In this document: positions 32,847 to 39,962 of the stretch, piece by piece | Numbering within the stretch: the stretch's first letter is position 1 | How the letters are laid out: every line of letters starts with the position of its first letter | Source: CAZCGA01 sp964498075 | Lineage (GTDB): Bacteria; Desulfobacterota; Binatia; HRBIN30 | Assembly: GCA_964498075.1 (NCBI GenBank) | Contig: CAZCGA010000049.1 | Span: 1 to 39,962, forward strand | Direction of reading: 5' to 3' | DNA: 39,962 bases | The notes under the pieces: model-generated | Database searches by the model: none | Seen by the model: the letters and a program-made list of their open reading frames with translations, nothing else | What the model was told of the DNA's origin: nothing | Program-made: the position numbers and the translations under genes

Positions 32847-34139
32847 TCATGGTGCAGACGCCGGCAGCGCCCCGCTGGTGCCGAGCCCGGCGCGCGCGTC
32901 GGCATCCAGTTCGAGCAGCTCCATCACGCTCCGGCTGGTGCCCGGAGGACCCATGCTGCCCTCCACCTTGACGACGGTATGCGGCCAGTCGGTGGTGAGC
33001 CACAGCACGGTGTCGGCCGGCCGCATCTGGTCGGCGATGTCGCGAGCCATCTGGTAACCTTGCTCGCTGGGAAGGACGAGGCGCCGGAGCATGCGTTCGG
33101 TGTCCACGTTCATGCGGATGCGGTAACAGTCGAAGGTGCCGGCGGGTACGGTGACCGGTTCGGTGCCGTCGAGGACCAGGTACATGGCCGCCGTCGGCTC
33201 ATACTCGCTCCACAGGAAGAAGTTGAGGACGCGTTGCTCATGGAACGGGTAGCCGTGCAGTGCCAACCCCAGGCACGGGCCAGCGTAGATGTTCTCCGGC
33301 CACGGCGCGCGCGCGCCGGTGACCTTGTCCATCACCGTGCCGGAGAGGAAGTCGAGGTGCTCCTCTTCCAGCGGCTTTCCCCCGGGGTCGCGACGCACCT
33401 CGTCGTACGCCACGCTGCGCAGGTTGCCGCGCTCGACGCGGAACCGGCAGGTAGATTCCCGCGCGTCGCCGTCTTCGGACTTGGTGACGGAGGTGAAGCG
33501 GTACTCCGGTTCCTCCGTTCCGGTCTTCTCGATGGTGACCGGGCCCGGGACATACCAGAACGGCCGCCGCAGGTCCGGCTCCAGAAAGGTGAACTTCACG
33601 ACGGGCTCCGTCGAGCGGCTCGCCGGCACCTGCGGATCGCGGAAGAAGCCGCCGCTCACCGGCCCCGGGGCGTACACAAGTGCCTCCGGGGGCGGCTCGC
33701 GCGCCGCCTCGGAGGCGAACCGCGTCGTCGCCGCCAGTTGCAACGGGAGCGCCCGCACCGCGGCCCGCCCATCGCCGAGCACGACGGGCTCCTCGATGCG
33801 CAGCATCATCTCCAGCTCCTTGCCGCGGAGGTCGTCGAGCTGCTCGGCGCCGCCGGCGGCGAAGAGCACGATGACGGCATCCGCCGCCGCCGCCGGATTG
33901 CCGCGGGCGCGAGCCAGCGCGTCGCCGGACACCGCGAGCTGGACCCACGTACCTTCCGGGACGGTCCCGCTATCGATGACCCAACCGCGGCTGAGGACCG
34001 TGCGGTGGCTGAACGCCTGCGGCTGCCGCGCGATGTCCGCCAACGGCACTTCCCCTCCGGGTGGACTGCTCGGAGTATGCGGGGTCATGCAGGCGACTGC
34101 GGTCACGAGCATGAGAGCGCAAAGCGTTCGCAAGTGCAT
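32847..34139 (-). CDS. Slp-like/DUF3108-like envelope protein
   Basis: The 430-residue product has a signal peptide ending AVAC (C17), so it may be a lipoprotein, although the lipobox is weak. Residues about 28-130 (PLADIARQPQAFSHRTVLSRG, then GTWVQLAVSGD and LRGKELEMMLRI) resemble the Slp outer-membrane lipoprotein domain. The C-terminal part has VPAGTFDCYRIRMNVDTE and TDWPHTVVKVE, a pattern seen in DUF3108-type periplasmic proteins. The fusion assignment is inference from motifs. ATG 34139 gives the signal peptide; ATG 34199 does not. It is followed by the OmpA-like gene after 67 bases. Confidence 0.7.
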   Translation of the reverse strand: MHLRTLCALMLVTAVACMTPHTPSSPPGGEVPLADIARQPQAFSHRTVLSRGWVIDSGTVPEGTWVQLAVSGDALARARGNPAAAADAVIVLFAAGGAEQLDDLRGKELEMMLRIEEPVVLGDGRAAVRALPLQLAATTRFASEAAREPPPEALVYAPGPVSGGFFRDPQVPASRSTEPVVKFTFLEPDLRRPFWYVPGPVTIEKTGTEEPEYRFTSVTKSEDGDARESTCRFRVERGNLRSVAYDEVRRDPGGKPLEEEHLDFLSGTVMDKVTGARAPWPENIYAGPCLGLALHGYPFHEQRVLNFFLWSEYEPTAAMYLVLDGTEPVTVPAGTFDCYRIRMNVDTERMLRRLVLPSEQGYQMARDIADQMRPADTVLWLTTDWPHTVVKVEGSMGPPGTSRSVMELLELDADARAGLGTSGALPASAP

Positions 34140-34231
34140 GGCGGACGAGAAGACGCATACCGCGTCCTGGATTCCACGGTCAACCAGGCGTGGCCTCACG
34201 CGGCGAATGCTGATACCAAGGCGCTGAAGGG

Positions 34232-35230
34232 ATGGGGATGGAGCTCGATTCGGTGCGAGAGTTGAAGCAGTCGTTGAGCGTCACGGTGCTGGCTCCGTTG
34301 GCCGAAACGGTTCACATGCGAGCCTTCGGCGTGTCGGCGCGACCGCTCATGGAGTCGGCGCACCACCGGACGCTGGCCCTTGGCGTGACGCGGCGGTCGA
34401 AGCGTGAGTACGCCCTCGCCGTCCGAGTGCAACATCGTGGGCTGGAGAACAGTGAGCAGGTAGAGAAGATCCGCAAGCAAGCGCGCGGCGAGGTCGACGT
34501 GCGCTACATCGGCCGCGTGATGAAGCAAGCCGCGCCGTGGCACCAGCAACGCAACCGTCCCCTGCGCATCGGCGGCTCGATCGGGCACTTCAAGATCACC
34601 GCGGGAACGCTCGGCTGTTTCGTGCGCGGCCGCGAAGACGACAGCCCGCTGATCCTGTCCAACAATCATGTCCTGGCCAATGAGAACCGCGCCAAGAAGG
34701 GCGATGCGATTCTGCAGCCGGGCCGATTCGACGACGGGCAGAATCCCAAGGACGGGGTAGGCACGCTCCTGAGCTTCGTGAAGCTCAAGCGCATCGGCGC
34801 CAACCTGGTCGACTGCGCGATCGCAGGGCTGAAGAGTGGCACGGAGCACGATCACCGCAAGCTCACCGGTCTGGGCAAGCTGGCGGGTGTGGGCGACGTC
34901 GTGATCGATGAGGGCGCGGCCGTGGGCAAGGTGGGTCGCACCACCGGTGTCACGCACGGGCGCGTGACGGCGTTCGAGCTCGACAATGTCGTTGTCGGCT
35001 ACGACATCGGCGAGCTGCGCTTCGACAACCAGATCGAAATCGAAGGAGCCGGCAACGCACCGTTCAGCCAAGGCGGCGACAGCGGCTCACTCATCGTCGA
35101 CGCCGAGCGACGTGCTGTGGCCTTGCTGTTCGCGGGCGGCGACCAGGGCGGGTCGAACGGCAAGGGCCTGACCTACGCCAACTCGCTGGCCGCGGTGTTC
35201 GGCGCCCTGAAGATCGAGCTGCTATACTGA
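34232..35230 (+). CDS. trypsin-fold (S1-like) serine protease with N-terminal prodomain-like region
   Basis: The 332-residue protein has a chymotrypsin-like triad: H146 in ILSNNHVLAN, D194 in VDCAIA, and S284 in FSQGGDSGSLIVD. The first 95 residues (PLAETVHMRAFGV, then ALGVTRRSKREYALAVRVQ and GEVDVRYIGRV) form an alpha/beta prodomain-like region. This resembles the N-terminal parts of bacterial NAL1-like peptidases. No signal peptide is present, so it is probably cytoplasmic. The 74-residue companion follows after 7 bases. A remnant of its N-terminal region lies at 36063. The start is ATG 34232; ATG 34238 is close behind. Confidence 0.82.
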   Translation: MGMELDSVRELKQSLSVTVLAPLAETVHMRAFGVSARPLMESAHHRTLALGVTRRSKREYALAVRVQHRGLENSEQVEKIRKQARGEVDVRYIGRVMKQAAPWHQQRNRPLRIGGSIGHFKITAGTLGCFVRGREDDSPLILSNNHVLANENRAKKGDAILQPGRFDDGQNPKDGVGTLLSFVKLKRIGANLVDCAIAGLKSGTEHDHRKLTGLGKLAGVGDVVIDEGAAVGKVGRTTGVTHGRVTAFELDNVVVGYDIGELRFDNQIEIEGAGNAPFSQGGDSGSLIVDAERRAVALLFAGGDQGGSNGKGLTYANSLAAVFGALKIELLY

Positions 35231-35237
35231 GTGCGCC

Positions 35238-35462
35238 ATGAACCCCCACACCGTCGACGAGGCCCGGGCAGCCAAGAAGCGGGCGATGGACGTCTTCAAG
35301 CGCCTGGCACCCGTCGTCGGCATTGGCATCACCAAGATCGACGGCGGCTACGGCGTGAAGGTCAACCTGCGCGGTAAGCCGAAGGCGAACGTGATGCTAC
35401 CCGACGCGGTCGATGGCGTACCGGTGCGCGTCGAAGTGGTTGGCCCGATCCGCAAGCGGTGA
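35238..35462 (+). CDS. small protein resembling a stand-alone prodomain of the adjacent protease
   Basis: A basic 74-residue protein. Its second half (VVGIGITKIDGGYGVKVNL, then VDGVPVRVEVVGPI) has the beta-strand, strand, G-V-P-V pattern of the N-terminal region that precedes trypsin-like domains in bacterial NAL1-type peptidases. The neighbouring protease has a comparable segment at residues 48-95. It starts 7 bases after the protease stop, so the two are almost certainly co-translated. A role as chaperone, inhibitor or regulatory subunit of the protease is inference; no activity can be read directly. Confidence 0.75.
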   Translation: MNPHTVDEARAAKKRAMDVFKRLAPVVGIGITKIDGGYGVKVNLRGKPKANVMLPDAVDGVPVRVEVVGPIRKR

Positions 35463-35483
35463 TCCCCGCGGGAGCAACGTCTT

Positions 35484-36062
35484 TCACGGCTGCAGCAGCT
35501 TGCGCTTCCACCCGCCGCGCGTACGCACGTATAGCTCGCGCTCGTGTAAGCGGTGATCGCGGTGCGTCCAGAACTCGATCGCCTCGGGCACGACGCGGTA
35601 GCCGACCCAACCGGCCGGGCGTGGGATGTCCTTGTCACGGTAGCGGTGCCGCAGCGCCTCCCAGCGCGCCCGGAGCTGCGCTCGGTTGGGCAGCGGCGCA
35701 CTTTGGTGTGAGGCGCGTGCGGCGAGCTGACTCTCGCGTGGCCGAGTGGCCCAGTACGCGTCGGCCTCAGCTGGCGCGACCGGCTCGACGCGGCCGTCCA
35801 CCCGCACCTGCTTCAGGATCGCATCCCAATAGAACACCAGCGACGCGCCCGGGTTGTTGCCCAGCTCGCGCCCCTTGCGGCTGCTCGCGTTGGTGAAGAA
35901 GACGAAGCCGCGCTCGTCGGCCCCCTTCAGCAGGACGAACCGCACCGACGGCCGGCCCTCGGCGTCGGCGGTGGCGAGGGCCATCGCTTCCGGCAGCCGA
36001 ATACCGGCACGCTGCGCCTCGGTGAACCAGTGCTGAAACAGAATGAAGGGATCGTCAGCCAT
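35484..36062 (-). CDS. pdxH: pyridoxine/pyridoxamine 5'-phosphate oxidase
   Basis: An FMN-dependent oxidase that makes pyridoxal 5'-phosphate from PNP or PMP, in the last step of de novo B6 synthesis and in salvage. The 192-residue product starts MADDPFILFQHWF. It has RFVLLKGADERGFVFFTN and SRKGRELGNNP for FMN and phosphate contacts, ESQLAARAS-QS in the middle, and the C-terminal signature EFW-x(8)-RLHERELY. It is shorter than E. coli PdxH only at the N-terminus. PLP is the cofactor of the cysteine desulfurase at 3771, though no regulatory link is visible. The start is ATG 36062; the upstream extension covers the protease remnant on the other strand. Confidence 0.93.
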   Translation of the reverse strand: MADDPFILFQHWFTEAQRAGIRLPEAMALATADAEGRPSVRFVLLKGADERGFVFFTNASSRKGRELGNNPGASLVFYWDAILKQVRVDGRVEPVAPAEADAYWATRPRESQLAARASHQSAPLPNRAQLRARWEALRHRYRDKDIPRPAGWVGYRVVPEAIEFWTHRDHRLHERELYVRTRGGWKRKLLQP

Positions 36063-36230
36063 TTGAGTGCGCACCTCATTTGGGTACGGCCGTTGGCAGA
36101 GACCGTCCACACGCGAGCGTTGGGTGTGGCAGAGGGGCTGCTGATTGAGTCGGCAGAGCCAAGCCACGGTCGCGTTGGTAAGCGGCGCGGCGTTCCTCCA
36201 CAGTACCTTCAAATCGTCAGGACCGAGTCT
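36063..36230 (+). pseudogene. remnant of the N-terminal region of an S1-like protease gene
   Basis: In one forward frame this stretch encodes PLAETVHTRALGVAEGLLIE, then SAEPSHGRVGKRRGVPPQYLQIV. It aligns with PLAETVHMRAFGVSARPLME and SAHHRTLALGVTRRSKREYALAV in the protease at 34232. The match fades after about 36230. There is no H/D/S protease domain, and no good start codon or ribosome-binding site. It lies between the pdxH start and the HEAT gene end. The simplest reading is a decayed duplicate or a recombination scar. Confidence 0.65.
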
Positions 36231-36382
36231 GATACGACCGCTGGCGCGGCAAGAGCTTTCAGGTCCTTGTCGGCATCACCATGCGCGATGGCCGCCTCGA
36301 TCGGGCGGCAAACTGCAAGGCCCGCACGGCCCCCGCTCTTGCTTCTCCAGCAACGCCCCTGCTCCTCGCCCTTTTCTCGCGC

Positions 36383-37243
36383 TCACCGTCCAGCGCGCTC
36401 CGCCGGACCCACGGCTGGCGGCGTCACGATGGGCACGGTGCTCGCTGTTTCGTCCATCTCCAGGAGGCCCTTGGCCAGTGCCCGCACCGCTTCGTCCGGG
36501 TCGGTGAGCCCGCGTTGCAAGAACTGACGCGCCCGTTCACTGTCCAGATCCGAGAGCACCTTGAGCGCTTCGTAGCGGATCTCGGCGGACGGGTCGTTGA
36601 GCACGCTTCCTATCGCGTCGAACGGTGCTTGACCAGGGAAATCGGACAACGATTGTAACGCGGCCATGCGAACATCTTCGTCTTGGTCCTTGAGCGCCTG
36701 CGCGAGCACAGGTATGACCTGCGGATCGGCGGAAGCGCCGAGCAGCGTGACGGCGATGTCGCGGCGCTGGGGATCGGGGTCCCACAGTGCGAAGCCCGTG
36801 AGCGTGGGAACGTCGTCCGGATCGACGTCGGGCAGCGGTTTGGTGGAAAGCGGTTGCGGAGGCTGTTCTGGCGGAGCGCCCACCGGCGGTATCCCCTCCT
36901 GAGTGCCCCAGCGGGGAAGTCCGGCTACCACTGCCCCTGCTGGACGGTCGCGCTCCGCGTTCTGTCGGGGCGCTGCTGGGACCGCTGGGACCTCTGGCTC
37001 TGTGTCCGGCGCCACCGCAGCCCCCGGCTCACGCCCCTGCTTCGCCGCTCCAGCATCTTTCGCGTGTTGCGCTTCCGACTCTTGCAAACGCTGCCGGACC
37101 GCCTCGCCGCGGGCCGCGCGGTCGAGCGCTCGCGTTGGTCGATCGGCGGACTGCTTGCTTGGCTTCGTCGCCTGAACAACGATGATGATCAGGACTACGC
37201 CCACGACGGCCGCAACGCTAAGCCAGACGAACCTCACCACCAC
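36383..37243 (-). CDS. membrane-anchored HEAT-repeat protein
   Basis: The 286-residue product has an N-terminal membrane helix (residues about 4-23), then a charged coil and a Pro/Ala/Gln-rich linker to about residue 140. Three to four HEAT-like repeats follow (QRRDIAVTLLGASADPQVIP; LKDQDEDVRMAALQSLSDF; LNDPSAEIRYEALKVLSDL; LTDPDEAVRALAKGLLEM). HEAT arrays bind other proteins; the partner is unknown and would be periplasmic. Three consecutive GTG codons (37243, 37240, 37237) leave the exact start uncertain. The small exported protein gene lies just upstream in the same direction. Confidence 0.82.
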   Translation of the reverse strand: MVVRFVWLSVAAVVGVVLIIIVVQATKPSKQSADRPTRALDRAARGEAVRQRLQESEAQHAKDAGAAKQGREPGAAVAPDTEPEVPAVPAAPRQNAERDRPAGAVVAGLPRWGTQEGIPPVGAPPEQPPQPLSTKPLPDVDPDDVPTLTGFALWDPDPQRRDIAVTLLGASADPQVIPVLAQALKDQDEDVRMAALQSLSDFPGQAPFDAIGSVLNDPSAEIRYEALKVLSDLDSERARQFLQRGLTDPDEAVRALAKGLLEMDETASTVPIVTPPAVGPAERAGR

Positions 37244-37311
37244 GACGCCTTTGTACTCCGACTAGCGAGGTGCGCCGCTTCCCGCGACTCGCTGATCTGC
37301 AGCGCAACTGG

Positions 37312-37659
37312 CTAATTGCTGGTCTTGATCTTCACCACTCCACCCGCAACTATCCCGGGAACGAATGAAATGCCCGCGGACGTCGCCGGACAGGCGAAGG
37401 CCGCGATGGTTCCTCTGAACAGGATGACAAATGCCGTGCCAGGATCTTGCGCGCCAAAACCGTTGTCGCAATAGATGGTGGCCGCGCACGCGCCCGATTC
37501 CACTACCGCTGTGAGGGCAATCGGCGTCCCGTTGGTTATCGCGAGAATTCTCACCAGGCCGTCGCAGGGTGAAACGCCAACGTAGTTCGCCGCCGCCGGC
37601 CGCGCCGCTGCAAGAATACAGATGACCGCGAATACGAATAGTCCGATCACTTTAGACAT
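37312..37659 (-). CDS. small exported protein of unknown function
   Basis: The 115-residue protein has a signal peptide (MSKVIGLFVFAVICILAAA, cleavage near AAA|N). The mature part (NYVGVSPCDGLVRILAITNG onward) has four cysteines and is rich in small and beta-prone residues. A GAGGGGG ribosome-binding site precedes ATG 37659; an upstream in-frame ATG at 37695 would bury the signal. I do not recognise a family. It may be co-transcribed with the HEAT-repeat gene, which begins 68 bases downstream. Confidence 0.72.
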   Translation of the reverse strand: MSKVIGLFVFAVICILAAARPAAANYVGVSPCDGLVRILAITNGTPIALTAVVESGACAATIYCDNGFGAQDPGTAFVILFRGTIAAFACPATSAGISFVPGIVAGGVVKIKTSN

Positions 37660-38118
37660 GATACCCCCTCTTTCGCTATCGCTACAATGGACCAACCCTT
37701 GATTGGAACGGTTCGGATGCAGCTACGAACGGAACTGCGAGCGAGCCTGGTGTGGGGGCGACCGTACGCGCGCGCTCGGAAGTGCGGGCAGAGCGATGCC
37801 GCCGACCTCGTGTAGCATGCACGCCACCGACTCGCTTCGCATCGCGCCCCCCGGTTGCGCCGCCGAGACGCAACCGCCTAGAACTCATAACCGTTGACTT
37901 TCGAGAAGCGTACTACACCATCTGCAAAGCTGTCAAGCGAAGCCCTTGATTTGATCCTCCTGATTCTGCGAGGCCCCTGATACCGACGTACTCTGGAAAT
38001 GACCACACGGGCTCGAGGATTCCGCCAACCAGCCGGGTGATGACTGGAGCCGGGCTGCCATCAGCCCGCGGCCGTGGCGTGGTGATCTGCTGAAAACGGC
38101 GTGAGGGCACGCCGGCTC
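37660..38118. other. intergenic region upstream of the group II intron
   Basis: No supported gene on either strand. It must hold the promoter of the small exported protein, but I see no clear -10/-35 pair. Two perfect 7-bp hairpins lie at its right end: 38051-38068 (CGGGCTG/CAGCCCG) and 38097-38114 (CGGCGTG/CACGCCG). The second ends 4 bases before the proposed intron start. Confidence 0.55.
38097..38114 (+). other. hairpin at the intron insertion site
   Basis: A perfect stem CGGCGTG / CACGCCG with an AGGG loop, immediately before the intron's 5' GTGCG. Some group II introns, notably class C, insert just after terminator-like stem-loops, which fits this placement. There is no T-run in the DNA between stem and intron. 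Confidence 0.55.
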
Positions 38119-38544
38119 GTGCGCCTGCAAGCGCACATGGTCAGAGAGGTGCAAGTCCTCTTCAGGCATGCGCTCTCCGGCCTGTAACCAAGAGAAGGGC
38201 GTCGCCGTGAGGCGGGGTCCGGAGCACTGGAGGTGAGATTCTGGTCCGTAGGATGACGAACGCGATTCGGCTCGATGGAGTGGTGAGTCTGCGAGACAGT
38301 GACGAAGCCCAGACCCGGCAACGCCGTTGTCGGAAGCGCTCATCGCTGAAGGGTAGCGTGCGAAAGCGAATGAGTGATGCCATCGAGTGGTTGGCGACGG
38401 AACGGGATCAACGGCCGTGTGCGTGAAGCAGGGAGACCTGCGAAGCGAGTGGTGGACGGTGTTCATGCGCGCAGCGCCGAAGAGCCGTGAACGCCTCGCA
38501 GGAGTCAGAGCCGCCATAGTAGCGAGGAAGCGTCGGTAATCGGC

Positions 38545-39918
38545 GTGGAGCGAAGGGACGGCAGGAAGGTGGAAGGCGTGAAGGACACGACGACGCAAGA
38601 CCCACCGGCGGTAGTGCCGCAAGTGGCTACACAAGCCGGAGAAAGCCGCGCCCGCTGGGCGTGGGTGGAAGCGACGGTGTGGAACGAGCGCATGTTGACG
38701 GCCCTCGAGACGGGGGTGAAGGGAGGTAAATGGTTCAGCCTGATCGACAAGGTCTACGCCATGCCCAACCTGCGGGCTGCCTTCGCGAAGGTGAAGGTCA
38801 ACGCCGGGGCGGCCGGAGTAGACCGACAGAGTATCAAGATGTTTGAGGGGAACTTGGAAGCGAACCTGAAGAAACTCTCGGAGGAGTTGCGAGCGGGCAA
38901 CTATCAGCCACGGCCGGTGCGACGGGCGTGGATCGAGAAGCTCGGCAAGCGGCATGAGAAGAGACCTCTGGGAATCCCGACGGTACGCGACCGAGTCGTC
39001 CAAACGGCGCTGCGCAACGTCATGGAACCGATCTACGAGAAGGACTTTGCAGACCAGAGCTACGGATTCCGTCCGGGCCGCGGCTGCAAGGAGGCATTGC
39101 GCCGCGTCGACGCTCTTCTGAAGGCGGGCTACAGCTGGGTGGTAGACGCCGATCTGAAGAGCTACTTCGACACAATTCCGCATGATCCGCTTCTTGAGCG
39201 CGTGAGGGAGAAGGTGAGTGACGGGCGAGTGCTGGAACTGGTGAGCGCCGATCTGCAGCAGCCCGTCATGGAGAGTCACCAGCAGTGGACGCCGCAAGGC
39301 GGTACACCGCAGGGGGCGGTGCTCAGCCCCTTGCTCTCCAACATCTATCTGCATCCCCTCGATCAACTCATGGCCCGCGAGGGTTTTGAGATGGTGCGCT
39401 ATGCCGACGACTTCGTCATCCTGTGTCGAAGCGAGGCCGAAGCCCAACGGGCGTTGGAACAGGTGCAACAATGGACGGCGAGTGCCGGACTGACCTTGCA
39501 CCCGGAGAAGACCCGCATCGTGGAAGGCTCCGGAGCGGAGGGTTTCGAGTTTCTGGGGTACCACTTCCAGCAAGGCCAGAAGGGGCCGCGCCAGAAGAGC
39601 ACACAGAAACTCAAGCACACGCTGCGGGCCAAGACCAAGCGCACCAGCGGGCAGAGCCTCAGCTTCATCATCAAGAACGTCAACCGGACGATGACCGGGT
39701 GGTTCGAATACTTCAAACACAGCCATCGACGCACCTTTCCCCGCCTGGACGGATGGGTCCGCATGCGACTGCGCAGCATCTTGCGCAAGCGCCACGGACT
39801 CAAAGGGCGGGGACACGGACGGGATCATCAGCGCTGGCCGAATGCCTTCTTTGCACAGCAAGGGTTGTTCTCCTTCGCCACAGCCCATGCGATCGCCTGC
39901 CAATCCTCTCGGAGGTGA
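38545..39918 (+). CDS. ltrA: group II intron reverse transcriptase/maturase
   Basis: The 457-residue intron-encoded protein reverse-transcribes the intron during retrohoming and helps it splice. The RT domain includes KRPLGIPTVRDRVVQTAL, SYGFRPGRGC, VVDADLKSYFDTIPHD, QGAVLSPLLSNIYLHPLD and the catalytic RYADDFVIL (YADD at 286-289). The thumb/maturase X region covers about 350-440 (NRTMTGWFEYFKHSH). No HNH endonuclease domain follows, so target-primed cleavage would need another primer source. The start is GTG 38545, or GTG 38578 with AGGAAGG upstream. Confidence 0.94.
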   Translation: MERRDGRKVEGVKDTTTQDPPAVVPQVATQAGESRARWAWVEATVWNERMLTALETGVKGGKWFSLIDKVYAMPNLRAAFAKVKVNAGAAGVDRQSIKMFEGNLEANLKKLSEELRAGNYQPRPVRRAWIEKLGKRHEKRPLGIPTVRDRVVQTALRNVMEPIYEKDFADQSYGFRPGRGCKEALRRVDALLKAGYSWVVDADLKSYFDTIPHDPLLERVREKVSDGRVLELVSADLQQPVMESHQQWTPQGGTPQGAVLSPLLSNIYLHPLDQLMAREGFEMVRYADDFVILCRSEAEAQRALEQVQQWTASAGLTLHPEKTRIVEGSGAEGFEFLGYHFQQGQKGPRQKSTQKLKHTLRAKTKRTSGQSLSFIIKNVNRTMTGWFEYFKHSHRRTFPRLDGWVRMRLRSILRKRHGLKGRGHGRDHQRWPNAFFAQQGLFSFATAHAIACQSSRR

Positions 39919-39930
39919 ACCACTGACCGG

Positions 39931-39962
39931 AGAGCTGTATGCGGGAAAACCGCTCGTACAGT
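39931..39962 (+). ncRNA. group II intron domain V (truncated by window edge)
   Basis: The sequence AGCTGTATGCGG, then GAAA, then ACCGCTCGTACAGT folds into the conserved domain V hairpin. It has the AGC catalytic triad at the base, a bulged CG on the 3' strand and a GAAA tetraloop. The final one or two bases and domain VI are outside the window. Confidence 0.85.

Larger units (their letters stand above)
38119..39962 (+). mobile_element. group II intron, 3' end cut by the window
   Basis: The likely 5' splice site is GTGCGCC at 38119, matching the group II GUGYG consensus. GAGGTGCAAGTCCTC (38151 onward) is a typical domain I stem. About 430 bases of structured RNA precede the reverse transcriptase gene. 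After the gene, a domain V helix with a GAAA loop starts near 39931 and is cut by the window edge, so only the last part of domain V and domain VI are missing. The reverse transcriptase appears intact, so the element may still be active. The exact 5' boundary is inferred from the consensus. Confidence 0.85.

Noticed and set aside
36030..36527. A 165-codon forward open frame between pdxH and the HEAT gene as a real gene
   Set aside because: It overlaps both convincing leftward genes, has no start signal, and only the protease-like segment (36063-36230) carries resemblance. I list that as a remnant.
37933..39903. A 656-codon leftward open frame across the group II intron
   Set aside because: It runs antisense to the catalytic RNA and to a clear reverse transcriptase. 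The protein has no recognisable domain.
1..39962. tRNA, rRNA or CRISPR arrays
   Set aside because: I saw no tRNA-like T-arm and acceptor pairing outside coding sequence, no rRNA sequence and no regularly spaced direct repeats. A covariance-model search would settle the tRNA point.

Overview
The window is GC-rich, densely packed bacterial chromosome. The gene content points to a Gram-negative, outer-membrane lineage. There are lipoproteins, an OmpA-type peptidoglycan-binding lipoprotein, a DUF1329 protein, a Tat-exported DUF1501 protein with its DUF1800 partner, and a lipid-linked-type surface glycan locus. The housekeeping order and the DUF1501/DUF1800 and DUF1329 genes would fit a deltaproteobacterial-type phylum (Myxococcota, Desulfobacterota or Binatota-like). 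The sequence alone does not settle the taxon.

Region 1 (1-8053). The start of a leftward exported M19 dipeptidase runs off the left edge. A tight rightward run follows: tsaE, aspartokinase, (R)-citramalate synthase, cysteine desulfurase, mnmA, mtaB, rnc. Most junctions overlap by a few bases. The run couples entry into the aspartate and isoleucine pathways to tRNA modification: TsaE for t6A, MtaB for ms2t6A, and MnmA with a cysteine desulfurase for s2U34. The aspartokinase gene carries an internal ribosome-binding site and in-frame start for a separate regulatory (beta) subunit.

Region 2 (8054-15611). Three paralogous small secreted proteins of a family I do not recognise lie at 8226, 14361 and 15009. 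The first two sit behind near-identical promoter segments. Between them are a soluble protein of unknown function with an HEWGH motif and a leftward DUF1800-DUF1501 operon.

Region 3 (15618-30544). This is a surface polysaccharide or glycolipid locus: a polytopic GT-C-like protein, a polyprenyl-phosphate-type GT2 with membrane anchor, two GT4 and four further GT2 glycosyltransferases (three of them tandem paralogues), a methyltransferase, a Wzx-like flippase, a left-handed-beta-helix acyltransferase, a radical SAM/SPASM-like protein and a membrane-anchored alkaline-phosphatase-superfamily enzyme. A strong bidirectional terminator closes it.

Region 4 (30613-37659). Leftward envelope genes come first (DUF1329, OmpA-like lipoprotein, Slp/DUF3108-like lipoprotein). 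Then come a rightward trypsin-like protease with a 74-residue companion resembling a stand-alone protease prodomain, pdxH, a decayed remnant of the protease's N-terminal region, a membrane-anchored HEAT-repeat protein and a small exported protein.

Region 5 (38119-39962). A group II intron with its reverse transcriptase/maturase. The window ends inside intron domain V.
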